64,000 bases of DNA, from the NCBI RefSeq assembly GCF_001425445.1, contig NZ_LMQU01000010.1, positions 441,501-505,500 on the forward strand, read 5' to 3'. This document shows, piece after piece, positions 8,444-17,644 of this stretch; position 1 is the first letter of the stretch; the number at the start of each line of letters is the position of its first letter. The notes under the pieces are model-generated. The model was not told where the DNA came from. It saw only the letters and a list, made by a program, of their open reading frames with translations, and made no database searches. The DNA comes from Devosia sp. Leaf420. GTDB lineage: Bacteria > Pseudomonadota > Alphaproteobacteria > Rhizobiales > Devosiaceae. The position numbers and the translations under genes are program-made.

Positions 8444-8808
8444 CCCCGCTTGGAGCCAAACTGCGGGCCCTGCGCGAAGCGCGTGGCATATCGCTCAAAG
8501 AGATGGCTGCGGCGCTTAATGTCTCGAGCGCTTATCTCTCGGCGCTGGAACATGGCAAGCGCGGCACACCCACGAGCTTTCTGCTCCACCGCATGATCGC
8601 CTATTTCAACGTGATTTGGGACGAGGCCGAAGAACTCCAGCGCCTCTCGGAAATTTCCGACCCCAAGGTGACGATCGACACAGGCGGGCTTTCCCCAGAA
8701 GCGACCGAACTGGCCAATCGACTGCGGGACAATATCGATCGCCTGGAGCCGGAAGACCTCAAGTTCTTGCGCGATGAACTGGTGAAGCGGACAGGCAAGA
8801 AGCGGTAG
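8440..8808 (+). CDS. XRE-family HTH transcriptional regulator
   Basis: 122 aa. The N-terminal Cro/C1-type helix-turn-helix (about residues 3-65, GAKLRALREARGISLKEMA then SSAYLSALEHGKRG) is followed by a helical tail ending in a basic KRTGKKR. An in-frame start at 8416 exists inside smr, but the ATG at 8440 gives the classic 4 bp overlap and the typical MTPLGAKLR start. Target genes are not evident. The conserved link to smr suggests a housekeeping rather than an accessory role. Confidence 0.88.
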   Translation: MTPLGAKLRALREARGISLKEMAAALNVSSAYLSALEHGKRGTPTSFLLHRMIAYFNVIWDEAEELQRLSEISDPKVTIDTGGLSPEATELANRLRDNIDRLEPEDLKFLRDELVKRTGKKR

Positions 8809-8837
8809 GCCTCCGATGCCTCCTCGCCACTGACGCA

Positions 8838-8938
8838 GCACCTCCCCCTTCACGGGGGAGGTTGGGAGGGGGTGCGGGAGCCATGATCCCGGGTGTGAGA
8901 ACACCCCTCCCCAACCCTCCCCGTCCAGGGGAGGGTGC
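8838..8938. repeat. Intergenic inverted repeat, CCTCCCC type
   Basis: Two hairpins face each other: CCTCCCC/GGGGAGG around 8841-8861 and a second CCTCCCC.../GGGGAGGG at 8917-8935. A longer outer pairing is formed by GGGAGGGGGTG and CACCCCTCCC. It fills the gap between the convergent HTH gene and hslU, so it may also end transcription. Confidence 0.75.
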
Positions 8939-8966
8939 GACATCGAGCGTGTGGTAGCTCTGGTCG

Positions 8967-10277
8967 CTAAAGCACGAACTTGCTCAAGTCCGTGTCCCCA
9001 GCCAACACACCCACCTTCTCGCGCACAAAGGCTGCATCGATCTCAATGGCCTGTCCGGCCTTATCCGGCGCATCGAAGGAAATCTCTTCGACCAGCCGTT
9101 CCATGACCGTCTGCAGACGACGGGCGCCAATATTCTCGACCGAGGAATTGACCTTGACCGCCGCATCCGCAATCGCCTCGATCGCGTCGGTGGTGAACGT
9201 GAGCGTCACGCCTTCGGTGCCGAGCAACGCCACATATTGGCGCACGAGGCTCGCCTCGGTATCGTTGAGGATACGAATGAAATCCTCGCGCGTCAGGGCT
9301 TTCAGCTCCACCCGGATCGGCAGACGACCCTGAAGCTCAGGCAAGAGATCGCTGGGCTTCGAGACATGGAAAGCGCCCGAAGCAATGAAGAGGACATGGT
9401 CGGTCTTGACCGGCCCATATTTCGTCGCGACCGTCGTGCCTTCAATCAAGGGTAGCAGATCGCGCTGCACGCCTTCACGCGATGGCCCGCCCTGCACGCC
9501 GCCTTCGCGCTGCGCCACCTTGTCGATCTCGTCGATGAAGACGATGCCGTGGTTCTCAACGAGCTCGATGGCTTCGGTCTTGAGCTGTTCCTGATCGAGC
9601 AGCTTGTCGGCTTCCTCGGCGATTAGCGGCTCATAGGCGTCCTTGACCTTGACCTTACGCTTGACCCCGCGGCCGCCCATAGCCGATTTGAACATGTCGC
9701 TGAGATTGATCATGCCGATGCCGCCATTGGGCATGCCCGGCATTTCAAACCCGCCCGTATTGGGGGCCGGCTGCATTTCGATCTCGATTTCCTTGTCGTC
9801 GAGCTCGTTGTTGCGGAGCTTCAAGCGGAACGAATCGCGCGTTGAAGGGGTAGCCGACGTGCCGACCAAGGCGTCGAGCACGCGCTCTTCGGCATTATGG
9901 TGGGCTTGCGCCTGCACATCCCGCCGCCGCTTGTCGCGGAGAACCGTAATCCCCGCTTCGACGAGATCGCGAATGATCTGCTCGACATCGCGGCCCACAT
10001 AGCCGACTTCGGTGAACTTGGTGGCCTCCACCTTAACGAACGGCGCTTGCGCAAGCCGCGCCAGACGGCGCGAAATCTCGGTCTTGCCGACGCCGGTCGG
10101 CCCGATCATCAGGATATTTTTTGGCGTGACCTCGCGGCGCAATTCGGGCGGCAACTGCTGCCGGCGCCAGCGATTCCTCAGCGCCACGGCCACCGCGCGC
10201 TTGGCGTCATGCTGGCCGACAATATTGCGGTCGAGCTCGGAAACGATCTCGCGCGGCGAAAAATTGGTCTCTGTCAT
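8967..10277 (-). CDS. hslU: HslU, ATPase subunit of the HslVU protease
   Basis: 436 aa. HslU (ClpY) unfolds substrates and feeds them to the HslV peptidase. Walker A is GPTGVGKT at 59-66, the Walker B region is [10 protein letters not shown] near 250, the pore motif is GYVGRD, and the C-terminal helix ends in DLSKFVL, which docks into HslV. An I-domain insertion occupies roughly 105-240. The ATG at 10277 has GGAAAG upstream; a GTG five codons earlier is less likely. It lies downstream of hslV with a GNAT gene between, an arrangement seen in rhizobia. Confidence 0.96.
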   Translation of the reverse strand: MTETNFSPREIVSELDRNIVGQHDAKRAVAVALRNRWRRQQLPPELRREVTPKNILMIGPTGVGKTEISRRLARLAQAPFVKVEATKFTEVGYVGRDVEQIIRDLVEAGITVLRDKRRRDVQAQAHHNAEERVLDALVGTSATPSTRDSFRLKLRNNELDDKEIEIEMQPAPNTGGFEMPGMPNGGIGMINLSDMFKSAMGGRGVKRKVKVKDAYEPLIAEEADKLLDQEQLKTEAIELVENHGIVFIDEIDKVAQREGGVQGGPSREGVQRDLLPLIEGTTVATKYGPVKTDHVLFIASGAFHVSKPSDLLPELQGRLPIRVELKALTREDFIRILNDTEASLVRQYVALLGTEGVTLTFTTDAIEAIADAAVKVNSSVENIGARRLQTVMERLVEEISFDAPDKAGQAIEIDAAFVREKVGVLAGDTDLSKFVL

Positions 10278-10298
10278 TTTGTTACTTTCCACAGTACC

Positions 10299-10814
10299 TT
10301 ACTGTTGGGCCGCATCGCGGTCCAGGAAGCGCACCATCAGGTGTTCGTCGAGATATCGACCGTTCACGTAGAGATAGCGGGGCTCGGTGCCATAGACCTC
10401 AAAGCCCAGCTTTTTATAAAGCCGGATTGCCGGCTCGTTTTCCGACCAGACGCCTAAATGCACCTGGATGACCTTGCCACGTGCATGCTCGATCAGATGC
10501 TCGCAAAGCGCCTTGGATGCGCCCGTGCCGCGAAACTCGGGCCGCACATAGACCTGCAGCATCCAGCCACGGTGCCGATCCTTGGTGCCTTCGTTTTGGA
10601 GGAAAGCATTGATCCCGGCGAGCAGACCATCCGGCGTGAAAGCACCGAAAACGGTCAACCCTTCGAGCATCCGCCCGATCTCGGCATGGCTCTTTTCAGC
10701 GAAGGCTTCGGCCGAAGACAAAAACGCCTCAGGGTGGTTGGCAAGACCTTCGAGCCTTATCGCCCGATAGGCCGCCACGTCCCCTGCTCCGAGCCGCCGG
10801 ATAGAAAAACGCAC
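10299..10814 (-). CDS. GNAT family N-acetyltransferase
   Basis: 171 aa from a GTG at 10814, which begins one base after the hslV stop. The acetyl-CoA-binding core VYVRPEFRGTGASKALCEHL and the C-terminal NEPAIRLYKKLGFEVYGTEP mark the GNAT fold. The substrate is unknown. The open frame reaches an ATG at 10850 inside hslV, which would add 12 basic residues. Its position between hslV and hslU makes it part of the heat-shock protease operon. Confidence 0.85.
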   Translation of the reverse strand: MRFSIRRLGAGDVAAYRAIRLEGLANHPEAFLSSAEAFAEKSHAEIGRMLEGLTVFGAFTPDGLLAGINAFLQNEGTKDRHRGWMLQVYVRPEFRGTGASKALCEHLIEHARGKVIQVHLGVWSENEPAIRLYKKLGFEVYGTEPRYLYVNGRYLDEHLMVRFLDRDAAQQ

Positions 10815-10815
10815 G

Positions 10816-11370
10816 TCAGGTCTCGATCGTTTCGAGCGTGACATTGCCATTGGTATAGACGCAGATTTCCTCGGCGATCTTCATGGCGCGGCGGGCGATG
10901 TCTTCGGCATCAAGCTCGGTCGCCTGATGCAAAGCGAGCGCCGCCGAATGAGCATAATTGCCGCCCGAGCCGATAGCGATGACGCCATGGTCGGGCGTCA
11001 GCACATCGCCATTGCCCGTCAGCACCAGCGTGTCAGTCTTGTCGGCCACGATCATCATGGCTTCAAGCTTGCGCAGATAGCGATCGGTCCGCCAGTCCTT
11101 GGCGAGCTCGACGGCCGCGCGCATCAACTGATCTGGATATTGCTCGAGCTTGGCTTCAAGCCGCTCGAAGAGGGTAAAGGCATCAGCGGTCGAACCGGCA
11201 AAGCCGCCGATCACCTTGCCGCCGGCAAGGCGCCGCACTTTTTTCGCGCCATGTTTCATCACGGTCTGGCCCATGGACACCTGGCCATCGCCAGCCACCA
11301 CGACCTTGTTGCCCTTGCGCACGGAAACGATGGTTGTCCCGTGCCACCCGGGAGAAGTGTTGTCGCTCAT
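10816..11370 (-). CDS. hslV: HslV, peptidase subunit of the HslVU protease
   Basis: 184 aa, an N-terminal-nucleophile threonine protease that forms double hexameric rings with HslU. The mature enzyme should begin at the Thr in [10 protein letters not shown] (residue 12), so an 11-residue propeptide ([11 protein letters not shown]) is removed; E. coli HslV loses only Met. Other motifs are [41 protein letters not shown] and [12 protein letters not shown]. The frame is open upstream to 11493, but MSDN is the recognisable start. First gene of hslV-GNAT-hslU. Confidence 0.95.
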   Translation of the reverse strand: MSDNTSPGWHGTTIVSVRKGNKVVVAGDGQVSMGQTVMKHGAKKVRRLAGGKVIGGFAGSTADAFTLFERLEAKLEQYPDQLMRAAVELAKDWRTDRYLRKLEAMMIVADKTDTLVLTGNGDVLTPDHGVIAIGSGGNYAHSAALALHQATELDAEDIARRAMKIAEEICVYTNGNVTLETIET

Positions 11371-11399
11371 TTGGGGAGGTACTCCGAACTGTTGAGTAC

Positions 11400-11428
11400 T
11401 ATTTAGGAGCGCGCTGCGTGATTGCAAT
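11400..11428 (-). promoter_or_regulatory. Possible RpoH-type promoter of hslV
   Basis: On the minus strand ATTGCA, 15 bases, then CCTAAATA. The dnaK promoter in this window has CTTGAA, 15 bases, CCCTATAT. The match is partial, but hslVU is heat-shock controlled in well-studied proteobacteria. The -10 element lies about 30 bp upstream of the hslV start. Confidence 0.4.
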
Positions 11429-11434
11429 GCGCGG

Positions 11435-11932
11435 CTACATGCCGCGCGCGACAGACTCCGCGAGAGCAACGGTCGTCTCTTTGGGGAGGCCATAGGTCTC
11501 GATGGTCACCGTGTCATCCTTGTTGATGAAGGTAAGCACGTAGAGCTGATCGGGATTGGGCTCTGTCGTCACATCGACCAGATACCCCGCCTGCCAAGGC
11601 CCCTCGATGGTGGCCACATTGGCTGCGGTCAGCTCTTCGAATTTGTAGCCTTGGTGCTGCTTGAAATACTCGAGCGGCGTGCCCCCGACGATGTTCTGGC
11701 TCACCGCCGTAATCGAATGGACGCGAACGCCCTCCCCTTCGCCACCGCGCCAGCTGCAAAGCGACACGCCGGTGCCTGCGCCATTTTCTTCGCGCAGTTC
11801 CGGCTCCTGGCCCAGGGTCTCCGTCAGCAGGTTCTTGTCGAGCAGCGTGCAGGCGTCGCGCGTCGATTGTGCCTCGGCCGGGAGCGGCGCAAGAACCAAA
11901 AGTCCGAGGGCGAAAACGGGGACCAAGCGCAT
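11435..11932 (-). CDS. Secreted hypothetical protein
   Basis: 165 aa. A signal peptide is clear: [21 protein letters not shown] with probable cleavage before QS, so the product is periplasmic. The mature part has two Cys residues (DACTLLDK and LCSWRGG) that could form a disulfide and a mixed alpha/beta composition. The pattern of an early ACTLLD and a later SLCSW resembles small DUF3558-like lipoprotein or periplasmic folds, but I do not assign a family. The start at 11932 has AAGGA upstream. It precedes hslV on the same strand by 64 bp and diverges from hisB. Confidence 0.75.
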   Translation of the reverse strand: MRLVPVFALGLLVLAPLPAEAQSTRDACTLLDKNLLTETLGQEPELREENGAGTGVSLCSWRGGEGEGVRVHSITAVSQNIVGGTPLEYFKQHQGYKFEELTAANVATIEGPWQAGYLVDVTTEPNPDQLYVLTFINKDDTVTIETYGLPKETTVALAESVARGM

Positions 11933-12062
11933 CGACAAATCCTTCAAGCTGAAAACCTCGCGCCAGCCTGCATTGAAATATGGAACTGCCATGGCACGGC
12001 AACGCCATCTTTATGCCTTTGCGCCTATCTGCTAATGAGCCGCGACCATCGGAGAGACGCCC

Positions 12063-12650
12063 ATGCGCACCGCCAGCATCGCCCGCAAGACCAACGAGAC
12101 CGAGATATCAGTCTCGATCAATCTCGACGGCACCGGCACGCATAAAATGGCGACCGGCGTGGGCTTCTTCGATCACATGCTCGACCAGCTCTCGCGCCAC
12201 TCGCTCATCGACATGGATGTGTCCTGCCAGGGCGACCTGCACATCGATTTCCACCACACGGTGGAAGATGTCGGCATTGCGCTGGGCCAAGCCATCAGCC
12301 AAGCCATCGGCGACAAGAAGGGCATCCGCCGCTACGCCTCATGCGACCTGCCCATGGACGGCACGCTGACCCGCGCCGCGCTTGATGTTTCCGGCCGCCC
12401 CTTCCTCGTCTTCAAGGCTGAATTCAACCGCGACAAGATCGGCGACATCGACACCGAGCTGTTCCGCGAGTTCTTCCAGGCTTTCGCCATCAATGCGGGC
12501 ATCACGCTCCACATCGAAAATTTCTACTTCGACAACAACCATCATCTGGCCGAGTCGATGTTCAAGGCGGTGGCGCGCGCCTTGCGCGATGCGCTCGAGA
12601 TCGACCCCCGTCAGGCCGACCGCGTGCCGAGCACCAAGGGCACGCTTTAA
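12063..12650 (+). CDS. hisB: Imidazoleglycerol-phosphate dehydratase
   Basis: 195 aa, the monofunctional dehydratase of histidine synthesis (sixth step), without the N-terminal phosphatase domain of E. coli HisB. The two metal-binding His motifs are visible: [10 protein letters not shown] at about 62-71 and [12 protein letters not shown] at about 155-166, plus FFDHML at 35-40. The start is preceded by GGAGA. It opens hisB-DUF2628-hisH-hisA-TM protein-hisF-hisE-coaA, an order common in Hyphomicrobiales. Confidence 0.97.
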   Translation: MRTASIARKTNETEISVSINLDGTGTHKMATGVGFFDHMLDQLSRHSLIDMDVSCQGDLHIDFHHTVEDVGIALGQAISQAIGDKKGIRRYASCDLPMDGTLTRAALDVSGRPFLVFKAEFNRDKIGDIDTELFREFFQAFAINAGITLHIENFYFDNNHHLAESMFKAVARALRDALEIDPRQADRVPSTKGTL

Positions 12651-12700
12651 AGCGCCCTTCCGCTTGGCGCGTTTTTGCACTAAGTCAGCCCCAAATACGG

Positions 12701-12774
12701 ATGTCACCCCGGCCTCGAGCCGGGGCCCATCTCGAGATCTCAGGATGGATCCGGGCCCAAGGCCGGGATGACAT
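12701..12774. repeat. Intergenic inverted repeat, TGTCACCCCGGC family, copy 1
   Basis: Outer arms ATGTCACCCCGGC and GCCGGGATGACAT enclose an inner hairpin (CCCCGGC/GCCGGGG) and a GGATCC-containing segment. A second copy with the same order of parts is at 15805-15876. It ends about 10 bp before the GGAG of the next gene, so an RNA hairpin here would lie next to a translation start. Confidence 0.85.
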
Positions 12775-12793
12775 CGAGTATTCGGAGCCTTCC

Positions 12794-13147
12794 GTGACCC
12801 TTTTCGCCCTCTACCGATCCCCCGACGCAACGGCCCTTCCCGCGGCCGTCGCCGAGCGTTTTTCGTGGTTCGCGGCGCTCCTGCCGCCCGTTCATGCGCT
12901 CGTCCATCGGCTCTGGGATCAGCTTGGGCTTTTCGTCATCAGTGCCGGCCTCGTCGTGCTCGCCGGTCGCTTCCTCGGCAGCGAGACCGCGTTCTGGCTC
13001 TACCTGCTCTTTGCCATCGCCTTCGGTGTTGCGGCGCCAGGCGCCCGACGTCGCGCGCTTGAGCGCCGCAAATTTAAAGAAGCGGGTCACCGCTTCGCCA
13101 GCGATGCCGATCTCGCACGTCTGGCCGTTCTGGAGCATCGCTCATGA
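12794..13147 (+). CDS. DUF2628 domain membrane protein
   Basis: 117 aa from a GTG at 12794 with GGAG ten bases upstream. The N-terminus (MTLFALYRSP) and FSWFAALLPPVHALVHRLW, followed by two hydrophobic helices (about 45-85) and a basic C-terminus, fit DUF2628, a small inner-membrane family of unknown function. It lies between hisB and hisH in many rhizobial relatives. The stop overlaps the hisH ATG by 4 bp. A histidine-pathway role is not implied by the sequence itself. Confidence 0.8.
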   Translation: MTLFALYRSPDATALPAAVAERFSWFAALLPPVHALVHRLWDQLGLFVISAGLVVLAGRFLGSETAFWLYLLFAIAFGVAAPGARRRALERRKFKEAGHRFASDADLARLAVLEHRS

Positions 13148-13788
13148 GCACTGTCGCGATCATCGATTATGGCGCGGGCAATCTGCGCTCCGCCGCCAAT
13201 GCCTTCGAGCGCGTCGCTGCTGAACGCGGCGATGGCACCGACATCATCGTCACCGCCGACCCCGATCTCGTGCGTCGCGCTGACCGCATCATGCTCCCCG
13301 GCGTCGGCGCCTTCGCCGATTGCAAGGCCGGCCTCGATGCCGTCCCCGGCATGACCGAAGTTTTGGACGAACGCGTGATCCGTGGCACCACGCCCTTCCT
13401 CGGCGTCTGCGTCGGCATGCAACTGCTTGCCACCGAAGGCCGCGAGAAAACCATCACCCAGGGCCTCGGCTGGATCCCCGGCGCCGTCGAAAAGATCACC
13501 CCGTCCGATCCGGCTTTGAAGATCCCGCATATGGGCTGGAACACCATTTCGGTGCTCAATCCCCACGCCCTTCTCGCCGGCATCCCCGATGGGCTCCACG
13601 CCTATTTCGTCCACTCCTACCATTTCCATACGAGTGACCCGACGCACCTCATCGCCACGACCGATTATGGTGGCGCGGTGACGGCTTGCATCGGCCGCGA
13701 CAATATTTTTGGGACGCAGTTTCACCCGGAGAAAAGCCAGGCGCTGGGACTGAAGCTGATCGAGAATTTTTTGAGCTGGGCGCCGTGA
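13144..13788 (+). CDS. hisH: Imidazole glycerol phosphate synthase, glutaminase subunit
   Basis: 214 aa, class I glutamine amidotransferase. It releases ammonia from glutamine for HisF. The catalytic triad is visible: C89 in GVCVGMQLL, H194 and E196 in TQFHPEKSQ. N-terminal IIDYGAGNLRS and the LPGVGAFADC oxyanion region are typical. It is translationally coupled to the DUF2628 gene upstream and is followed by a 115 bp inverted repeat before hisA. Confidence 0.97.
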   Translation: MSTVAIIDYGAGNLRSAANAFERVAAERGDGTDIIVTADPDLVRRADRIMLPGVGAFADCKAGLDAVPGMTEVLDERVIRGTTPFLGVCVGMQLLATEGREKTITQGLGWIPGAVEKITPSDPALKIPHMGWNTISVLNPHALLAGIPDGLHAYFVHSYHFHTSDPTHLIATTDYGGAVTACIGRDNIFGTQFHPEKSQALGLKLIENFLSWAP

Positions 13789-13791
13789 GGC

Positions 13792-13906
13792 ACCCCCACC
13801 TAACCTCCCCCTGAAGGGGGAGAGACGCGTTCGAGTTTGAGGCACGATCGTGCCAAAGCCAAAGTCCCTGCCCCTCCCCCCTTCAGGGGGAGGCCGGGTG
13901 GGGGTT
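13792..13906. repeat. Intergenic inverted repeat between hisH and hisA
   Basis: Each end carries a hairpin, CTCCCCCTGAAGGGGGAG near 13805-13823 and a similar one with TTCAGGGGGAG near 13874-13893. The ends pair overall (CACCCCCACC against GGGTGGGGG). The element stops about 20 bp before the hisA start. Its outer sequence resembles the repeat at 8838-8938. Confidence 0.8.
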
Positions 13907-13926
13907 CTGCCAAAGGGCAAAAGACC

Positions 13927-14655
13927 ATGATCCTCTTCCCCGCCATCGACCTCAAAGACGGCCAGTGCGTGCGCCTGAAACTCGGCGACATGAATCAGGC
14001 GACCGTCTTCAACGACGATCCCGCCGCCCAGGCCAAGAGTTTCGAAGACCAGGGCTTTGAATATCTGCACGTCGTCGATCTCAACGGCGCCTTTGCCGGC
14101 GAGAGCGTCAATGGCGCGGCGGTGGAGAGCATCCTCAAAGCTGTCAACTTCCCTGTCCAGCTCGGCGGTGGCATTCGCACGCTCGATCATATCGAAGCCT
14201 GGCTCGACAAGGGTCTCGCCCGCGTCATTCTCGGCACCGTCGCCGTGCGCGATCCGGAGCTGGTGAAAGAAGCCGCCAAAAAATGGCCCGGCCAGGTCGC
14301 CGTCGGCACCGATGCCAAGGGCGGCATGGTGGCGGTGGAAGGTTGGGCGGAAACCTCCGAACTCTCCATCGTGGAACTTGCCAAACGCTTCGAAGGCGCT
14401 GGCGTGGCCGCCATCATCTATACCGACATCGACCGCGATGGCATTCTAGCCGGGATCAACTGGGACTCGACCCTCGACCTCGCCCGCTCGACATCCATCC
14501 CCGTCATCGCCTCAGGCGGCCTTGCGTCCATGGACGATATCGAGCGCATGACCCGCCCGGAATACCAAGTCCTCGAAGGCGCCATTTCCGGCCGTGCGCT
14601 CTATGATGGACGGATTGATTCACGTGAAGCACTCGCCAAATTGAGGGCCGCATGA
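13927..14655 (+). CDS. hisA: Phosphoribosylformimino-AICAR phosphate isomerase
   Basis: 242 aa, (beta/alpha)8 barrel that performs the Amadori rearrangement of ProFAR. Expected catalytic Asp residues are D8 (FPAIDLKDG) and D129 (GTDAKGG); phosphate-binding loops are LGGGIR near 80 and ASGGLAS further on. The start at 13927 follows the repeat; an upstream extension to 13837 would translate repeat sequence. The last codons contain a parS-like site (IDSREA). The stop overlaps the next gene by 4 bp. Confidence 0.96.
   Translation: MILFPAIDLKDGQCVRLKLGDMNQATVFNDDPAAQAKSFEDQGFEYLHVVDLNGAFAGESVNGAAVESILKAVNFPVQLGGGIRTLDHIEAWLDKGLARVILGTVAVRDPELVKEAAKKWPGQVAVGTDAKGGMVAVEGWAETSELSIVELAKRFEGAGVAAIIYTDIDRDGILAGINWDSTLDLARSTSIPVIASGGLASMDDIERMTRPEYQVLEGAISGRALYDGRIDSREALAKLRAA
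14616..14631 (+). other. parS-like site 2 (inside hisA)
   Basis: The 16-mer TGATTCACGTGAAGCA, near the 3' end of hisA, matches the classical 16-base parS TGTTTCACGTGAAACA at 14 positions. An identical copy is at 47375-47390. It is translated as part of IDSREA. Confidence 0.75.
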
Positions 14656-14981
14656 GCGAGATCCAGCCGCCCCGCTTTCCGTGGCTGCGCTATATCCTGG
14701 TGCTGATCGTCATCCTGTTGATTGCGCTCGGCCCGGTAATCTCGGTCATCATTTCCAGCAGTGTTGCTAGCGCCAATGGCTGCAATCTCAATGAGGGCGG
14801 GGTCAATGTCTGCATGGTCGGCGGCACCGATATGGGCGACATGCTTTATACGATGTTCGTCATGGGCTGGTTCGGCCTTCTCACCCTGCCGCTCGGCTTC
14901 GGCGCCGTGATCGTCTGGATCGTCATCGTCACCACCCACCGCATCGCCTGGGGGCGGCACCAAAAGGGCATTCAGCCATGA
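14652..14981 (+). CDS. Two-helix membrane protein within the his operon
   Basis: 109 aa, no family recognised. Two strong membrane segments are visible: about 14-38 ([23 protein letters not shown]) and about 68-94 ([26 protein letters not shown]). Between them is a short loop with two Cys ([13 protein letters not shown]) that would be periplasmic if both termini are cytoplasmic. It overlaps hisA upstream and hisF downstream by 4 bp each (ATGA), so it is translated with them. This tight coupling suggests a stable operon member, but nothing shows a catalytic role in histidine synthesis. Confidence 0.8.
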   Translation: MSEIQPPRFPWLRYILVLIVILLIALGPVISVIISSSVASANGCNLNEGGVNVCMVGGTDMGDMLYTMFVMGWFGLLTLPLGFGAVIVWIVIVTTHRIAWGRHQKGIQP

Positions 14982-15778
14982 GCCTCAAGACCCGCATCAT
15001 TCCCTGTCTCGACGTGGCTGGCGGCCGTGTCGTCAAGGGCGTCAATTTCGTCGATCTCATCGATGCCGGCGATCCTGTCCAGGCCGCCATGGCTTATGAC
15101 GCGGCTGGCGCCGATGAACTCACTTTTCTCGACATCACCGCGAGCCATGAAGGCCGCGACACGATTTTCGACGTCGTCGCTCGCACCGCCGAACATTGCT
15201 TCATGCCGGTCACGGTCGGCGGCGGCGTTCGCTCGATCGAGGACATCCGCAAGCTTCTCCTCGCCGGGGCCGATAAGGTCGCGATCAATTCTGCGGCTGT
15301 GAGCGATCCCGATTTCATCTCTCGGGCGGCCGATAAATTCGGCAATCAATGCATCGTCGTTTCGGTCGATGCCAAGCAGCGGCTCGATGCGCGCGTCGGC
15401 GGCGATAATCGCTCGGAATGGGAAATCTACACCCATGGCGGCCGCAAGCCGACCGGCATCGACGCGGTGGAGTTCGCCGCTAAAATGGTCGAGCGTGGCG
15501 CAGGCGAATTGCTCGTCACCTCCATGGACCGTGACGGCACCAAGTCCGGTTTTGATCTCAAGCTGACCCGGATGATCGCAGACGAAGTCGAAGTCCCGGT
15601 CATCGCCTCAGGCGGCGTCGGCAAATTGCAGGACCTCGTCGATGGCGTCATCGAAGGCCATGCCAGCGCCGTCCTCGCCGCGTCCATCTTCCACTTCGGC
15701 ACTTTTACGATTCCTGAGGCCAAGCGCTATATGGTCGAACACGGGATTGCCATGAGAATGGATCCCGCTTCGGCTTGA
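14978..15778 (+). CDS. hisF: Imidazole glycerol phosphate synthase, cyclase subunit
   Basis: 266 aa, (beta/alpha)8 barrel. With HisH it makes imidazole glycerol phosphate and AICAR from PRFAR and ammonia. Catalytic Asp residues are D12 (IIPCLDV) and D131 (VVSVDAKQ). Phosphate sites are VGGGVRS and IASGGVG. The Arg- and Glu-rich N-terminal gate region that channels ammonia is of normal length. Start coupled by ATGA overlap to the membrane protein gene. Confidence 0.97.
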   Translation: MSLKTRIIPCLDVAGGRVVKGVNFVDLIDAGDPVQAAMAYDAAGADELTFLDITASHEGRDTIFDVVARTAEHCFMPVTVGGGVRSIEDIRKLLLAGADKVAINSAAVSDPDFISRAADKFGNQCIVVSVDAKQRLDARVGGDNRSEWEIYTHGGRKPTGIDAVEFAAKMVERGAGELLVTSMDRDGTKSGFDLKLTRMIADEVEVPVIASGGVGKLQDLVDGVIEGHASAVLAASIFHFGTFTIPEAKRYMVEHGIAMRMDPASA

Positions 15779-15804
15779 GACTCAAAACTGAAACCAGCCT
15801 AGAT

Positions 15805-15876
15805 TGTCACCCCGGCGAAGGCCGGGGCCCATCCTGAAATCTCAAGATGGATCCCGGCTCAAGGCCGGGATGACGG
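15805..15876. repeat. Intergenic inverted repeat, TGTCACCCCGGC family, copy 2
   Basis: Same architecture as 12701-12774: TGTCACCCCGGC, an inner hairpin, CAAGATGGATCCCGG, and a terminal GCCGGGATGAC. It lies between hisF and hisE and ends about 10 bp before GGGGAG, the hisE ribosome-binding site. Confidence 0.85.
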
Positions 15877-15896
15877 CGGTGGTTGGGGAGACAAAT

Positions 15897-16214
15897 ATGA
15901 CCCTTGAAGACCTCGAAGCCCGCATTGCTCTGCGCGCTGCTGCCTCGCCCGAGGAAAGCTATACGGCCAAGCTCATTTCGCGCGGCATCAACAAAACAGC
16001 GCAAAAGGTCGGCGAGGAAGCCACCGAAATGGTCATCGCCGCCGTCACCGGCGACAAGGCCGAGCTCGTCAAGGAATCGGCCGATCTGCTTTTCCATATG
16101 CTCGTCGTCCTGCGCGCGTCCGGTGTGCCGCTGAGCCTGGTCATGGCCGAGCTCGATGCCCGCACCGCTCAATCCGGCCTTGCCGAAAAAGCCTCCAGAA
16201 CGGACCAAAGCTGA
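15897..16214 (+). CDS. hisE: Phosphoribosyl-ATP pyrophosphatase
   Basis: 105 aa, second step of histidine synthesis (PR-ATP to PR-AMP), as a stand-alone HisE without HisI. Family motifs are [24 protein letters not shown], the metal-binding [13 protein letters not shown] helix ([14 protein letters not shown]), and a C-terminal [14 protein letters not shown]. The ATG at 15897 follows GGGGAG; an earlier in-frame start would run through the repeat. The stop TGA shares its A with the ATG of coaA. Confidence 0.95.
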   Translation: MTLEDLEARIALRAAASPEESYTAKLISRGINKTAQKVGEEATEMVIAAVTGDKAELVKESADLLFHMLVVLRASGVPLSLVMAELDARTAQSGLAEKASRTDQS

Positions 16215-17152
16215 TGGCTCTCGATCCCTATCACCATTTCACCAAGGGCGAGTGGAGCAAGCTGCGCGACGGTGCGCCGATGACGCTGGACCAGGGCGAC
16301 ATCGATCGCCTGCGCGGCCTGACCGACCCGATCTCGCTGACCGAGGCCGAAGAGGTCTATCTGCCAATATCGCGGCTTCTGTCCTATTACGTCGAAGCCA
16401 TCCAGGGCCTCCACAATGTCCAATCGCGGTTCCTTCAAACCCCACATGGCCACAAGGTGCCCTTCATCATCGGCGTCGCCGGCTCGGTTGCGGTCGGCAA
16501 ATCGACCACCGCGCGTATTCTGAAAGCGCTGCTGTCGCGCTGGCCATCCACCCCACGCGTCGATCTCGTCACCACCGACGGATTTTTGTATTCCAATGCG
16601 ACGCTCACCGAAAAAGGCCTGATGGAGCGCAAGGGTTTTCCCGAAAGCTACGACCGCGCACGCTTTGTCAAGTTTTTGGGCGATATCAAATCGGGCAAGG
16701 CCAAGGTGAAGGTGCCGGTCTATTCCCACCTCGTCTACGACGTCGTGGCGGGCGAGGAGATTGTCGTCGATCGCCCCGACATTTTGATCGTCGAGGGCCT
16801 CAATATCCTGCAGCCCGGCGAATTGCCGCGCACCGGTCGCCCCATCCTCTTTGCCTCCGATTTCATCGATTTCTCGGTCTATATCGACGCCGACAATGAC
16901 GACCTCGAAGACTGGTTCATGCAGCGTTTCTTTCGCCTCCGCGAAACGGCCTTCAAGGACCCCACCTCCTTCTTCCGCCGCTTCGCCGAAATGAGCGAAG
17001 AAGAGGCCGGAACTTTTGGCCGCCAGGTCTGGCGCACGATCAACCTACCCAACCTCGTCGACAACGTGCTGCCCACAAGAGGACGCGCCGACTTGATCCT
17101 CAAAAAGGGCAAAGACCATCTGATCGAGAATGTGAGCTTGCGGCGGGTTTAA
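16214..17152 (+). CDS. coaA: Pantothenate kinase (type I)
   Basis: 312 aa, the usual CoaA length. It phosphorylates pantothenate, the regulated first step of CoA synthesis. P-loop [12 protein letters not shown] at 87-98, [12 protein letters not shown] (pantothenate and ATP contacts), [18 protein letters not shown] and VEGLNILQ are all present. Start overlaps the hisE stop by one base. It ends convergent with a VOC gene, the two stop codons overlapping (TTAA). HisE-CoaA adjacency is conserved in alphaproteobacteria. Confidence 0.97.
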   Translation: MALDPYHHFTKGEWSKLRDGAPMTLDQGDIDRLRGLTDPISLTEAEEVYLPISRLLSYYVEAIQGLHNVQSRFLQTPHGHKVPFIIGVAGSVAVGKSTTARILKALLSRWPSTPRVDLVTTDGFLYSNATLTEKGLMERKGFPESYDRARFVKFLGDIKSGKAKVKVPVYSHLVYDVVAGEEIVVDRPDILIVEGLNILQPGELPRTGRPILFASDFIDFSVYIDADNDDLEDWFMQRFFRLRETAFKDPTSFFRRFAEMSEEEAGTFGRQVWRTINLPNLVDNVLPTRGRADLILKKGKDHLIENVSLRRV

Positions 17153-17499
17153 TACGTTCCCGGTTGCGGCTGGCTGAGGACAATAAGATTGCCATCGGGG
17201 TCGCGCAGTTTGGCGGTGCTGAAGAAATGGCCGATGGCTTTGGCAACTGGCTTGATCCCGAACATTTCCAATCGCCCGATCTCGTCGGCCAGATCATCGA
17301 CGATAAGCGTAACAGTGCTCGCCCCCGCCCGGTCGGCATCGGTCGCCACATGCACCCAGCCACCGCCCGGAAGCTTCCATTCGGCGACATCGGCCATGGG
17401 CCGGGCATCGGCCTTGCGGCCGAAAAGATACTCGTACCAGACGAGCGATTCCGAGAGGCTTTCGACAGCGATGCTGGCCAGCGCATTTGAAATGGTCAT
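17149..17499 (-). CDS. VOC family (glyoxalase-like) protein
   Basis: 116 aa, one vicinal-oxygen-chelate module: N-terminal [18 protein letters not shown], a central [11 protein letters not shown] strand, and a C-terminal [14 protein letters not shown]. Metal ligands cannot be assigned confidently because the first half-motif lacks an obvious His. Such proteins include lyases, dioxygenases and resistance proteins, and the substrate is unknown. It overlaps the coaA stop on the opposite strand. Confidence 0.83.
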   Translation of the reverse strand: MTISNALASIAVESLSESLVWYEYLFGRKADARPMADVAEWKLPGGGWVHVATDADRAGASTVTLIVDDLADEIGRLEMFGIKPVAKAIGHFFSTAKLRDPDGNLIVLSQPQPGTY

Positions 17500-17644
17500 T
17501 GCGGGTCCGTTTCTGCTTCGGCCACTAAGTTAGGGTTTTGTGGCAATTGTGTCGATTGGGCTCGACTTGCTCAATTGCGCCAGAGAGTTGGCGGTTGGGC
17601 CTGGCACTGATATAGGCGTTCTCGACGAATTCGGGAGACCGGGC

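Noticed and set aside
13087..14190. 367-codon open frame antisense to hisH and hisA
   Set aside because: It runs through two genes and an inverted repeat; the sense frames are clearly the his genes.
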